Shown here piece by piece: positions 1 through 8,667 of a stretch of DNA of 64,000 bases. A model generated the notes under the pieces. It searched no databases. It had not been told where the DNA came from and saw only the letters and a list, made by a program, of their open reading frames with translations. Positions within the stretch are counted from its first letter, which is position 1; each line of letters starts with the position of its first letter. The translations under genes and the position numbers were made by a program. Origin of the DNA: Romboutsia weinsteinii (GTDB taxonomy: Bacteria; Bacillota; Clostridia; Peptostreptococcales; Peptostreptococcaceae); NCBI RefSeq assembly GCF_002250835.2, contig NZ_NOJY02000013.1, positions 1 to 64,000 of the forward strand, written 5' to 3'.

Positions 1-1177
1 ATATCATAGGGAACATTATTCTTAATTTTCCATGTATACTTGCTCTATATAAAGCTCTTAATTGAGTCTTGAATATATCAGTTCTATCTAAGCATATTCT
101 TATAGCTCTGTATCCTAAGAATGGATTCATTTCTTTTTCCATTTCAAAGTATGGAAGTTCTTTATCTCCACCTATATCTAATGTTCTTATTACTATAGGC
201 TTTCCACTCATTCCTTCAAGTACAGCTTTATATGCTTCATATTGCTCTTCTTCTGTTGGGAAAGCATCTTCTTTATCCATGTATAAGAATTCTGTTCTGT
301 AAAGACCAACACCTTCTGCATCGTTCTTTATTAATCCTTCTACATCATTTGGACTTCCTATATTTCCAGCTAACTCAACGTGTCTTCCGTCAGTAGTTAC
401 AGAGGCTTGTCCTTTTAATAATTCTAAAGTTTTTCTGTAATCTTCGAATTCAGTTTTTAAAGCTTGATATTTAGCTTTAGTTTCTTCATCTGGATTAACT
501 ATAACTTCACCAGTATCCCCATTGAATACTATAAAATCTCCATCCTTAACAGTAGTAGTTATATCTGAAAGACCAACTATAGCAGCTATTTCTAATGTTC
601 TAGCCATTATAGCTGTATGAGAAGTTCTTCCTCCTATATCAGTTAAGAATCCTAGTACCATGCTCTTGTTCATAGTAGCTGTGTCTGATGGAGTTAAGTC
701 GTGCGCTATTAACACTACTTCTTCATCAAGACCTGCTAAGTCAACAACTTTAACACCTAATATATGTCTTAAAACTCTATTTGTAACGTCTTTTATGTCC
801 GCAGCTCTTTCTCTCATGTATTCATTGTCCATAGCTTCAAACATTCCAACGAACATTTCTTTTATTTCATTTAATGCAAAATCAGCATTAACTTTTTCAT
901 CTCTTATTTTAGCTATTGCAGAATCAACTAACTCAGGGTCAGCTAAAACTAATAAATGAGCTTCAAATATTTCTGCTTCATGCTCCCCTAACTCTTGGCA
1001 AGCTTTTTCCTTAACCTTAGTTAATTCTTCTCTTGATACTTCAACAGCATTGTTTAATTTTAAAACTTCAGCTTCAACATCTTCTATATGCTTTTTCTCT
1101 ATAACTAATTCACTGTGTTCTACTACTAATGCTTTTCCTAGAGCTATTCCAGGAGATGCCCCTATACCTTTATACAT
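1..1177 (-). CDS. ptsI: PTS enzyme I (PtsI), 3' end beyond window
   Basis: Phosphoenolpyruvate-protein phosphotransferase, the cytosolic first step of the sugar PTS; it passes phosphate from PEP to HPr. The reading frame opens with MYKGIGASPGIALGKA, typical of the family, and shows the phospho-His signature GGRTSHTAIMAR near residue 190, then the start of the PEP-binding barrel (GVGLYRTEFLYMD). About 392 residues are visible and the frame runs off the left edge, so the C-terminal third is missing. I chose the ATG at 1177, which follows an AGGAGG site by 11 bases; an in-frame ATG 9 bases upstream sits too close to that site. ptsH lies upstream in the same direction, separated by a hairpin and an odd G+C-rich stretch. 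Confidence 0.97.
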   Translation of the reverse strand, partial: MYKGIGASPGIALGKALVVEHSELVIEKKHIEDVEAEVLKLNNAVEVSREELTKVKEKACQELGEHEAEIFEAHLLVLADPELVDSAIAKIRDEKVNADFALNEIKEMFVGMFEAMDNEYMRERAADIKDVTNRVLRHILGVKVVDLAGLDEEVVLIAHDLTPSDTATMNKSMVLGFLTDIGGRTSHTAIMARTLEIAAIVGLSDITTTVKDGDFIVFNGDTGEVIVNPDEETKAKYQALKTEFEDYRKTLELLKGQASVTTDGRHVELAGNIGSPNDVEGLIKNDAEGVGLYRTEFLYMDKEDAFPTEEEQYEAYKAVLEGMSGKPIVIRTLDIGGDKELPYFEMEKEMNPFLGYRAIRICLDRTDIFKTQLRALYRASIHGKLRIMFPMI

Positions 1178-1199
1178 GATCCTCATATCCTCCTAAATA

Positions 1200-1325
1200 A
1201 AATTCGCTTCGCTCATGTCGCCATACCCATATTGGGCACTTACGTCTGCTTGAGTCACGTGTGGGCGAACCACTTCAGCAAGCTCGCATCTCGTTGCTTA
1301 AAATATTTAATTTGCTTCGCTTGAT
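1200..1325. other. G+C-rich intergenic element between ptsH and ptsI
   Basis: This stretch has a composition unlike the very AT-rich surroundings. It is bounded by imperfect direct copies of TTCGCTTCGCT-like sequence (near 1204 and 1310) and holds several short inverted words: CCCATATTGGG, TCGCC near 1217 against GGCGA near 1269, and two ACGT tetramers. I see no credible reading frame. It lies in the transcribed gap between ptsH and ptsI. It could be a small non-autonomous repeat or a structured leader; I do not recognise the family. Confidence 0.4.
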
Positions 1326-1349
1326 TTATAACCTTTTAGTATTTAAAAT

Positions 1350-1380
1350 AGGGCGTCTTAAAATTATTTAAGACAACCCT
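1350..1380 (-). terminator. Hairpin after ptsH
   Basis: On the minus strand AGGG-TT-GTCTTAAA-TAAT-TTTAAGAC-G-CCCT is followed by ATTTT. It lies just after the ptsH stop, so it may be an intrinsic terminator or partial attenuator that sets the HPr to enzyme I ratio. Confidence 0.6.
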
Positions 1381-1395
1381 TTATAAGTGTATTTA

Positions 1396-1656
1396 TTATT
1401 CTCCAAATCCACCTTCAACTAATTCAACTAATGCAGCTACAGCAGCTTCTTGATCTTCACCAGTAGCTTTAACTGTTAACTCATCTCCTTGAGCTAATCC
1501 TAAACTCATTATTCCCATTATTGATTTAGCGTTTACAGTTTTTCCTTTAGCTAAAACTTCAACTGTAGACTTGAATTCAGCAGCTTTCTTAACAAACATT
1601 CCTGCTGGTCTAGCGTGTAATCCACTTGCATTTTTTATGCTAACTATTTTTTCCAT
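1396..1656 (-). CDS. ptsH: Phosphocarrier protein HPr
   Basis: An 86-residue HPr. The catalytic histidine is His14 in GLHARPAG, which accepts phosphate from enzyme I. The regulatory serine is Ser45 in NAKSIMGIMSLG, the site of HPr kinase in Firmicutes, so the protein can also serve carbon catabolite repression. Length and motifs are complete. The start has a good GGAGG site just upstream. The gene precedes ptsI on the same strand, but a hairpin between them suggests unequal expression. Confidence 0.98.
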   Translation of the reverse strand: MEKIVSIKNASGLHARPAGMFVKKAAEFKSTVEVLAKGKTVNAKSIMGIMSLGLAQGDELTVKATGEDQEAAVAALVELVEGGFGE

Positions 1657-1728
1657 TTTAAAAAACCTCCAAATAAATTTATTCTAAAAGTATATTTTAC
1701 TTTATTAGCTAGTTATCTATATTACTCT

Positions 1729-2940
1729 TTAGTCTTGATTACTTATATCTTTTAGGATACAACTAGTTAATAGCTTTAAAGTCTTGTTCTTGTGCATAGA
1801 TATAATAGGCTTAGTATCTAGACCTAAGGCTATGTTGCTGTTGTTATACATATTCTTGTTTACAACATCTATAACCTTATTAAAATCATAAAGCCTTAAC
1901 CTATTTATATTACTTTCCTCAAGCTTCTTCTCATATATGCTATAAAATAGGTCTTTATATGAGAATTCTTTGTTTAGCTCTAACATTTCTCCTATTTTTG
2001 GTATTACGTTTTCCATAAGAGTCCTAGTTGATGGCTCTCTCTTGATTCCAAGTATAGAGCTTAATCCTTCTATAGTTTCCTTATTTAATTTTCTAAGTTT
2101 CTCAAAACAGTAATCTTCATCATATTTGTAATCTACATTGAAGTAGTATTTATATCCTTCGTATCTATTATAGGCCTTCATAGTATCTAAATAGCCTAAG
2201 TTAATATTCTTCTTAACACTATCCTTGTCCTTATTTAAAGATCCTCCTAAATACTCGGAAGGTATGATTGCTTTTACATTAATATCTTGATGCTTATTTA
2301 AATTCATCTTTCCAAGAAAATCATCTAATAGCCTTATAACTACTATATCTTTATAGCCTTTTTCTTCTAAAAGACTTATTGGTATATTGTCAGAGAACAT
2401 TCCATCTAAGAACAGTTTATCATCCATTGTTTCAAGCTTAAAAATTGGTAAACTTGATGATGCTATTAAATAATCTATCAGCCTTCCCTTAGGTATATCC
2501 TCTATGTATAAAGGATTAGGTCTGATTTTTTTGTCCCACCAAACTGTAACTAAACCAAAATCTTTATTTGATTTTCTAATTGAGTCTTCATTTAAAGTCT
2601 CTTCTAGTAATTTTCTTAAAGGACTTATATCTATACCTTCATTTTTTCTAGCTTTATTCATAAGCTCAATAACAGCATTGAAATTTTTAGGAGTAAAATC
2701 TACATTCTTAAATTTTTCATAAGTATCCTCGTCTATATTCATGAAATGAGTATAGTCGTATGTTAGCCAGATGTCTTCCATAACTTCAATATCATTTTGA
2801 AGAATGTAAGCACCATTTAAAGCTCCTATTGATGTACCTGATACTCCTTGAAAATCCATCCCAAGATCTCTTAATGCTTTGTAGGCACCAATTTGGTAGG
2901 CACCTTTAGTACCTCCACCTTCTAACACTAATCCTCTCAT
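1729..2940 (-). CDS. Patatin-like phospholipase (RssA type)
   Basis: Predicted lipid acyl hydrolase of the patatin family. The oxyanion loop GGGTKGAYQIGA is at residues 8-19, the nucleophile is Ser37 in GTSIG, and the partner Asp is in the DG motif near residue 179 (FLDGMFSDNIP). The first 280 residues form the patatin domain; the last 120 are a less conserved extension seen in clostridial members. No signal peptide is visible, so the enzyme is likely cytosolic. The substrate is not evident. It lies between ptsH and the camA group; spacing to ptsH is about 70 bases, so shared transcription is possible but unproven. Confidence 0.88.
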   Translation of the reverse strand: MRGLVLEGGGTKGAYQIGAYKALRDLGMDFQGVSGTSIGALNGAYILQNDIEVMEDIWLTYDYTHFMNIDEDTYEKFKNVDFTPKNFNAVIELMNKARKNEGIDISPLRKLLEETLNEDSIRKSNKDFGLVTVWWDKKIRPNPLYIEDIPKGRLIDYLIASSSLPIFKLETMDDKLFLDGMFSDNIPISLLEEKGYKDIVVIRLLDDFLGKMNLNKHQDINVKAIIPSEYLGGSLNKDKDSVKKNINLGYLDTMKAYNRYEGYKYYFNVDYKYDEDYCFEKLRKLNKETIEGLSSILGIKREPSTRTLMENVIPKIGEMLELNKEFSYKDLFYSIYEKKLEESNINRLRLYDFNKVIDVVNKNMYNNSNIALGLDTKPIISMHKNKTLKLLTSCILKDISNQD

Positions 2941-3148
2941 ATTTATCTCCTATTTTTATGAAAGATATATACTCTTTCCTCAAAACAAATATATTACAAT
3001 TTGTGCACTATTTCAAGTGAAAAAACAATTTTTATTGAAATTAAGTTTGATATTCTCAAGGAAATAGTTTTCCGTTAATAATATATCAATTAAGTTATAT
3101 TTTATCATATATTGATGCTAAAAAGTATATATCTTTCAGAATTTATAA

Positions 3149-3493
3149 TTATCTTGCGTCTTCTTTAGTATTAATCATTTTTACGGATTTTTGGAATATT
3201 TTCTTTTCCATTGATCCAAGCTCTAAAGTATTCATAATATAATTATTCGGGTCTACTATATATATCTTTTTGTATCCATGTTTAAAAAAAGTCATACATA
3301 CAGTTCTTATATCATCATCATTTTCACATCTAAAAATGGATGGCTCAACTACTAATTTATATTGTGTAGTTCTCATCCCTTTTGCTTTTTGCTTATATTT
3401 AGCTAGAAAATCTCTTGCATCCTTGCTAGTTATATATCCACTAACATCTATATATACCTTTTTTTCTGCCTCTGAAATTCTCATGTCAATCAT
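3149..3493 (-). CDS. Small STAS-like protein downstream of camA
   Basis: A 114-residue soluble protein with alternating beta strands and helices. The opening (RISEAEKKVYIDVSGYIT) and the later KKIYIVDP strand suggest a STAS/SpoIIAA-like fold, but I cannot name the family with certainty. There is no signal peptide or membrane segment. A GGGGGAC site precedes the ATG. It starts 25 bases after the camA stop on the same strand, so the two are very likely co-transcribed. Function unknown; the pairing with camA is its most useful clue. Confidence 0.65.
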   Translation of the reverse strand: MIDMRISEAEKKVYIDVSGYITSKDARDFLAKYKQKAKGMRTTQYKLVVEPSIFRCENDDDIRTVCMTFFKHGYKKIYIVDPNNYIMNTLELGSMEKKIFQKSVKMINTKEDAR

Positions 3494-3518
3494 ATTTAAA
3501 GTCCCCCTTATAAATGTC

Positions 3519-5297
3519 TTATCTATTTATATGAGAGTTATCTTCAATTAGTGATTCCACTTCTAAAGATTGACTTACTAATATGTTGATCTCTTTTTGC
3601 ATATTTTTTATATCTGTACTATCTATCTTCTTATCTTTTGTGTTTATTAAGTTATTTATTATATTTTTTGACAAGTACTCTATTTTTTTGTAGTTATGAT
3701 CTTTAAATATTTTTAGTTTCATAACTTTGTTAGGGTAATAATCATATATACTTTTGCTGATTTTTTTTGCAGTTATTTTAAAGTATTTATCATATACACT
3801 TGAGTTTAGTATTCCTACCAAGTATTCATATGAAAATTGTTCCTTATAACTCTCCTTTATATAAAAGGAGTATACATCTGCACTTGAATAATTATTATTA
3901 TGATCTATTGCAAATTTATTTTCACTACATTTATAAGGATACATTATTTTTGTTCTTTCAAATAATGCTTTCTCTCTTCCCCATTGAAGTTCATGCCACT
4001 TTCTTATATTCTTTTTACACTCTCTTCTATTTTCCAACTTACCTTTATATTTTATTATACAATTATCTATTACCTTTTTATGCTTTTCTTCATTTATATC
4101 TATGTCATTACTATAAATTAATTTATAATTACTTTCATTTACTATGTATTTGCCTATGTTTTTATTTTTTACCCAATTTTTTAAAATTGACTCATCTATA
4201 CATTCTACTCTAGGGTCTTTTTTATCCAAAATAAAAGCCTTATCACAGCCTGTAATTATTCCTTGAAAACTTGTTGCAATATCTTCTAGTGTATAGCTAG
4301 TATTCTTTTGAATATTTTTATAAAACTGTTCCTCTTTAGGATTTACGATAACCCACTCTTCATCTACTAAATCTTGATTTAAGTTAATTTTTTCAAATTT
4401 TTCTTCATTTATAAGAGTATTTAGACTATCAGTGTCTATAATATTTAAGTTCTCATCTCTTATTCTTAATATTTTTGATGAGTTATTATTTGTTTTTTTG
4501 CTAAAAGTCATTATGCAGCTTGATACTCCAATATTTCCAAATACACTTGCGCCTAGAAAATCTAGCATCTCCTCTATATTTATATTATCTTTTATATAAT
4601 TTCTTAAGTACTTTCCAGATGGACTTTCCATAAAATATCTAGGAGTTATTATACTACTTACTCCCTCATCTTCTAATATATCTATTATTTTTTTGTAAAA
4701 ACAAAAATATAAATCCGCCTTATCTTTATATACTTGACTATAATTTTCTAATAGATATTTTTTGTACTCCCTATCTAATAACTTATGTCCTACATATGGA
4801 GGATTTCCAACTACATAATCAAACTTAAAGTCCCAGTTTGTTTTTAAGCTATCACTACAATAAATATTAATTCTATTTACTTCTTTATCTTCTGATTTAT
4901 TTCTTAAGCTATTTTTAAGAATTGCTACTGCATCTTCATCTATATCTAGACCATATATGCAATATGTAATTATATGGTTATGGATATTTTCTTTTTTCCA
5001 GTAGTCACTTCCATAAATTCGGCTTAATTCGAAAATGTTTGCCTCAAGTTTACTGTATAAAATATCATATACTTCTAATAAGAAGTTTCCACATCCACAA
5101 GCTAAGTCTATTATTCTTGGATATGGATTTTTTAATATATCATGATTTTCTATAGTTTTATTTAATATATAATCCACTATTACCTTAGGAGTATAGTAAA
5201 TTCCATTATTTTTCTTTGTCTCAATTGCTAAACTATTTTCATAGTTTTTTGATTCCTTAAAATTATCAACTTTTTCTTCCCCAAATAAAAAGTTCAT
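3519..5297 (-). CDS. camA: CamA-type orphan N6-adenine DNA methyltransferase
   Basis: Adenine-specific DNA methyltransferase of the Eco57I/TaqI type. From the ATG at 5297 (GGGGGG site 5 bases upstream) the protein has 592 residues. It shows the SAM-binding motif DLACGCGNFL near 64-73 and the catalytic NPPY at 165-168, then a TaqI-like target-recognition half. C. difficile CamA is, from memory, 577 residues with NPPY at 165-168, and the opening (SKNYENSL, KKNNGIYYTPK) and NPPYVGHK context closely resemble it. CamA methylates CAAAAA and supports sporulation and colonisation. No restriction endonuclease is adjacent, so it is an orphan enzyme. A longer frame begins 7 codons upstream without a suitable ribosome site. 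Confidence 0.88.
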   Translation of the reverse strand: MNFLFGEEKVDNFKESKNYENSLAIETKKNNGIYYTPKVIVDYILNKTIENHDILKNPYPRIIDLACGCGNFLLEVYDILYSKLEANIFELSRIYGSDYWKKENIHNHIITYCIYGLDIDEDAVAILKNSLRNKSEDKEVNRINIYCSDSLKTNWDFKFDYVVGNPPYVGHKLLDREYKKYLLENYSQVYKDKADLYFCFYKKIIDILEDEGVSSIITPRYFMESPSGKYLRNYIKDNINIEEMLDFLGASVFGNIGVSSCIMTFSKKTNNNSSKILRIRDENLNIIDTDSLNTLINEEKFEKINLNQDLVDEEWVIVNPKEEQFYKNIQKNTSYTLEDIATSFQGIITGCDKAFILDKKDPRVECIDESILKNWVKNKNIGKYIVNESNYKLIYSNDIDINEEKHKKVIDNCIIKYKGKLENRRECKKNIRKWHELQWGREKALFERTKIMYPYKCSENKFAIDHNNNYSSADVYSFYIKESYKEQFSYEYLVGILNSSVYDKYFKITAKKISKSIYDYYPNKVMKLKIFKDHNYKKIEYLSKNIINNLINTKDKKIDSTDIKNMQKEINILVSQSLEVESLIEDNSHINR

Positions 5298-5328
5298 ATT
5301 ATCCCCCCAGATATGCAATTTAGGTTAC

Positions 5329-5372
5329 AAAAGGGAATGCCTCAAATATTTAAATTTGAGACCTTCCCTTTT
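5329..5372 (-). terminator. Terminator of the GGDEF-EAL gene
   Basis: AAAAGGGAA-G-CTCAAA paired with TTTGAG-CTTCCCTTTT; the stop codon of the upstream GGDEF-EAL gene lies inside the hairpin. It separates that gene from camA, so camA probably has its own promoter or depends on read-through. Confidence 0.75.
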
Positions 5373-7572
5373 TATTTAAAAGTATTTTATATTCTTCAAA
5401 ACTTATAGGCTTTGAATAAACATAACCTTGTATTATATCTACGCCTATTTCTTTTAATATATATACTTGGCTAATATTCTCTACACCTTCACATACAATA
5501 TTTAAATTTAAAGCTTTGCATAAATCTATGATTGATTTTACCATTAGTTTTGCTTTGCTACTTTCTTCTATATCTAATAAAAGTGACCTATCAATTTTTA
5601 GTGTATCTATAGGTATATTCTTTAGATTGCTAAAATTTGAGTTTCCAGTTCCAAAATCATCCATAGATACTGCTATACCTAATTTTTTAATTTCTCTAAT
5701 TCTTTGACTTATAAAATCTACATCATTTAAAGTTGTAGTCTCAGTGATTTCTATTTCAATTAATTCATTTGGTATATTATATTTTTTTAACATCTTCTCT
5801 AGATATTCTACAATATGTTCTTGATAAAGTTCTACTCTAGATAAATTAATTGATATAGGTACAATATCGAGATCTTCTAATATTGACTTACTTAAAGTAG
5901 AAAATACTTCTTCAATTATCCATTTTCCTATTTCATTTATAAAACCATTCTTTTCAGCTATAGGTATAAATTTTAAAGGACTAACCATTCCCATAGTAGG
6001 ATGCTGCCACCTTATTAATGATTCAAAACCTACTATTTTTTCTTTAGAGTAATCATATTTAGGCTGATAGTATACTTTAAGCTGCTGTTTTTCTATTGCA
6101 GAAAATAAATCTTGCTCTATTTGCATCAATATCTGTTTTTCTTCTTTTATATTCTCATCAAATACTACATAGTTTGTTGTGGTAACTTCCTTAGACTTAA
6201 TTCTTGCCATCTCAGCGTTACCTATAATATCTTTTATATTAGTATCCTTATCTTCTACAAAATAAATCCCCATATACACGTCTATATTAATATTTCTGTT
6301 AAACTTTTCTTCACAGTCTATGTTTACAATTTTATTTTTTATGGTATTAACTAAATTAGGTAAATCATCTATTATTTCTTCTTCCTTTATAAGTAGTGCA
6401 AATATATCTCCACTTAATCTTCCATATACTGCCTCTTCTTTAAAGTTTGTTTTCAAGTTATTTGATATACTTTTTAGTATTTCATCTCCAACCTTGTATC
6501 CATATATATCATTTATAAGCCTAAATTTTACGATATCGAAACATACTAAAATCCACTGTTTTTTATTTTCATTATCACCTGATAAGCTGTTTTGTGAATC
6601 TATTATAAATTTATCATAATTGCTAATTTCAGTTAGATTATCTTCATAGTTAGCTTTTTCAAGCTTTATATCATTTGCTACCCTTGAACCTATTATATAT
6701 ATGATAACTAGCATAGTCACAATTAAAACTTCTACCAAAATATTTGTAGTATTTTGAATTATATTCTCTGTATCTACAAATACTGATCCCTCTGGAACTG
6801 AGGTTACTATATACCAGTCTTCTGTTGCCTCTATTTTTGAATAACCTATGTACTTTCGCTCACCTTTAATATCTTCTTTACCTGAACCGGTATCTTCTAA
6901 GCTTAATTTTTCTAAAAACTTATTTTTGATATCTTCATCAAAGTGTCTCTTATTTTCATCTTCAGCATGATTAGAGTGAATTATTTTCCCACCTTGACTT
7001 ATTATAAAAGTACACCTATTTTCATCATATATTTTAGTTGATATAGGCCTCATAACTGATTCTGCATCACAAAGACCTGCAAGTAATCCAACTACGTCTC
7101 CTTTGTAAATTATTGGTATTGTGTATACTATTATATCTTTACCATCAAGTTTAGACTCTATTGGATGTGATATACTTGGCTTTCCCTTTATAGTATTTTT
7201 AAAATAATCTCTATCACCTATATATAAATTGAATCCATCTTTTGTTTTTGCATTTCCATATATATCTGATACTAGAATTTCTATAAAATTACTTCTATCA
7301 TATAAATTACGTAATTCTTCTTGCATAAATTCAAAAGAAGTGTTTGAATCTATTGTAAGATTCTTGGATACTAATTTTAGTTCCCTTAAGCTTCCATCCA
7401 TTTTATCACTAATATTATTTGATAGTTGTCTTGTGACTTCCTTTACATAAATATTATTTTGATTTGTTACACTATTTACTACCTCTTTTATATATATAAA
7501 ACCTACTATTGTCGCTAAGCAGAGTAGCGTTATCCCAATTATTATACCAAATCTTATTTTATTTTTCTTCAT
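5350..7572 (-). CDS. Membrane dCACHE-GGDEF-EAL c-di-GMP phosphodiesterase
   Basis: A 740-residue sensor enzyme. Residues 5-28 form a first membrane helix, 30-275 an extracytoplasmic dCACHE-like sensor, and 275-300 a second helix, followed by GGDEF (about 320-465) and EAL (about 490-730) domains. The GGDEF signature is degenerate (LSGDIF), so cyclase activity is unlikely. The EAL part keeps the residues needed for c-di-GMP hydrolysis: Glu in FESL, Asn in INLS, Glu in EITE, Asp pair in DDFGTG, Lys in KIDRS and Glu in CEGVE. I start at the ATG at 7572, with AGGGGC upstream; a longer frame adds 18 poor residues. The sensor ligand is unknown. Confidence 0.9.
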   Translation of the reverse strand: MKKNKIRFGIIIGITLLCLATIVGFIYIKEVVNSVTNQNNIYVKEVTRQLSNNISDKMDGSLRELKLVSKNLTIDSNTSFEFMQEELRNLYDRSNFIEILVSDIYGNAKTKDGFNLYIGDRDYFKNTIKGKPSISHPIESKLDGKDIIVYTIPIIYKGDVVGLLAGLCDAESVMRPISTKIYDENRCTFIISQGGKIIHSNHAEDENKRHFDEDIKNKFLEKLSLEDTGSGKEDIKGERKYIGYSKIEATEDWYIVTSVPEGSVFVDTENIIQNTTNILVEVLIVTMLVIIYIIGSRVANDIKLEKANYEDNLTEISNYDKFIIDSQNSLSGDNENKKQWILVCFDIVKFRLINDIYGYKVGDEILKSISNNLKTNFKEEAVYGRLSGDIFALLIKEEEIIDDLPNLVNTIKNKIVNIDCEEKFNRNINIDVYMGIYFVEDKDTNIKDIIGNAEMARIKSKEVTTTNYVVFDENIKEEKQILMQIEQDLFSAIEKQQLKVYYQPKYDYSKEKIVGFESLIRWQHPTMGMVSPLKFIPIAEKNGFINEIGKWIIEEVFSTLSKSILEDLDIVPISINLSRVELYQEHIVEYLEKMLKKYNIPNELIEIEITETTTLNDVDFISQRIREIKKLGIAVSMDDFGTGNSNFSNLKNIPIDTLKIDRSLLLDIEESSKAKLMVKSIIDLCKALNLNIVCEGVENISQVYILKEIGVDIIQGYVYSKPISFEEYKILLNKKGRSQI

Positions 7573-7705
7573 ATTAGCCCCTACACACAGTTGATTCTTG
7601 TTCCATATATTTACATTATACGCCACGATTATTTTTTTATCAATTGATAATAGTATATAAAAAATAGTTATATTGCTATATTTAGTTTATTTGAATTTTA
7701 AAATA

Positions 7706-7735
7706 AAAAAAGCCTAGGATTACCTAGGGCTTTTA
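7706..7735 (-). terminator. Terminator after the membrane amidase gene
   Basis: AAAAAGCCTAGG-ATTA-CCTAGGGCTTTT followed by T-rich sequence on both strands, immediately after the amidase stop codon on the minus strand. Confidence 0.8.
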
Positions 7736-7739
7736 TCTT

Positions 7740-8558
7740 TTATTTCTTATTATCTAAATATGATAATACCCCTTGAACAATTGCCTCTGACATTTGATCT
7801 TGGTAAGCACTATCTTTTAATTTTTTTTCTTCTTCTGGATTAGTTAAAAAGCCACATTCTACTAATATAGTTGGCATGGCCGTTGTCTTTAGTACTTCAA
7901 AGTTCTCTTCTCTTATACCTCTATCTCTAACACCTATATACGATACTATTGAACTTTGTACAGCTTGGGCAAGTTCTTTAGAAGTATCTGTAGCACCTTT
8001 TCTGTAATAAGTCTCTAGACCATTAGCAGTATTTCCTCCAGACTCTCCGTTAAGGTGAATAGATACTGTTAAGTCTACATTTTGACCATTTGCCATCTGT
8101 ACTCTCTCTGCAAGTCCAACATATTTATCTTCTGTTCTTGTAATCATAACCTGTATATCATTATACTTTGATAATCTACTAGCAATGTTTTTTCCTATTT
8201 GAAGAGTAATATCTTTCTCATAAGATTCCTTAGCTTTATTTGAAGAAATTGTTCCTACATCATTTCCTCCGTGTCCTGGATCTACTAAAATTGTAAATTT
8301 CTTATCAATTTTTTTTGCTTCTGAAGATAAATCAAACTGCTCACTTGATTTTTCAGCTTCTTCACTTTCTTTATCTTGAGATCCTTTTACTATAGCAGAG
8401 AAATTCTTTACTAAAGTTGTCGTCGTCTGAGTAATTTTTGTTAGAGCAAATACAAAAGCAAAAATCATTACTGCTAATACTATTATTTTCTTTTTATTTA
8501 TTTTTCTTTTTTTAGGACGCCTTTTTTGAGTAGTTCTTCTTCTATTATCCCTCGCCAT
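7740..8558 (-). CDS. Membrane-anchored N-acetylmuramoyl-L-alanine amidase (Amidase_3)
   Basis: Peptidoglycan amidase that would cut between MurNAc and the stem peptide on the outer face of the membrane. The N-terminus is a strongly basic cytoplasmic tail of about 24 residues, followed by one membrane helix (25-42) and a short linker. The Amidase_3 domain fills residues 90-272, with zinc ligands in VDPGHGG, the YEKD glutamate, SIHLNGES, and the catalytic Glu in LVECGFLTN. Length is typical of CwlD-like enzymes, but the basic tail is unusual. A similar amidase next to a uppS-like gene is, as I recall, found near camA in C. difficile. Confidence 0.9.
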   Translation of the reverse strand: MARDNRRRTTQKRRPKKRKINKKKIIVLAVMIFAFVFALTKITQTTTTLVKNFSAIVKGSQDKESEEAEKSSEQFDLSSEAKKIDKKFTILVDPGHGGNDVGTISSNKAKESYEKDITLQIGKNIASRLSKYNDIQVMITRTEDKYVGLAERVQMANGQNVDLTVSIHLNGESGGNTANGLETYYRKGATDTSKELAQAVQSSIVSYIGVRDRGIREENFEVLKTTAMPTILVECGFLTNPEEEKKLKDSAYQDQMSEAIVQGVLSYLDNKK

Positions 8559-8667
8559 TTTTTCACCTTTCTATACTTAATTAAGCAAAAGTCTTAATTT
8601 TTCATCAAGTTTAGTTATATATTTCTATATTCTATCATCAAAAAAGGCATTTTTCAATAGTCCTAGA

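Noticed and set aside
3800..4213. Plus-strand 137-codon frame inside camA
   Set aside because: It is the antisense of camA, rich in Tyr/Leu/Phe as expected of reversed AT-rich coding sequence, with no ribosome site.
3519..5318. A restriction-modification system around camA
   Set aside because: No endonuclease or specificity subunit gene is adjacent; neighbours are a STAS-like protein and a c-di-GMP enzyme, so an orphan methylase is the better call.
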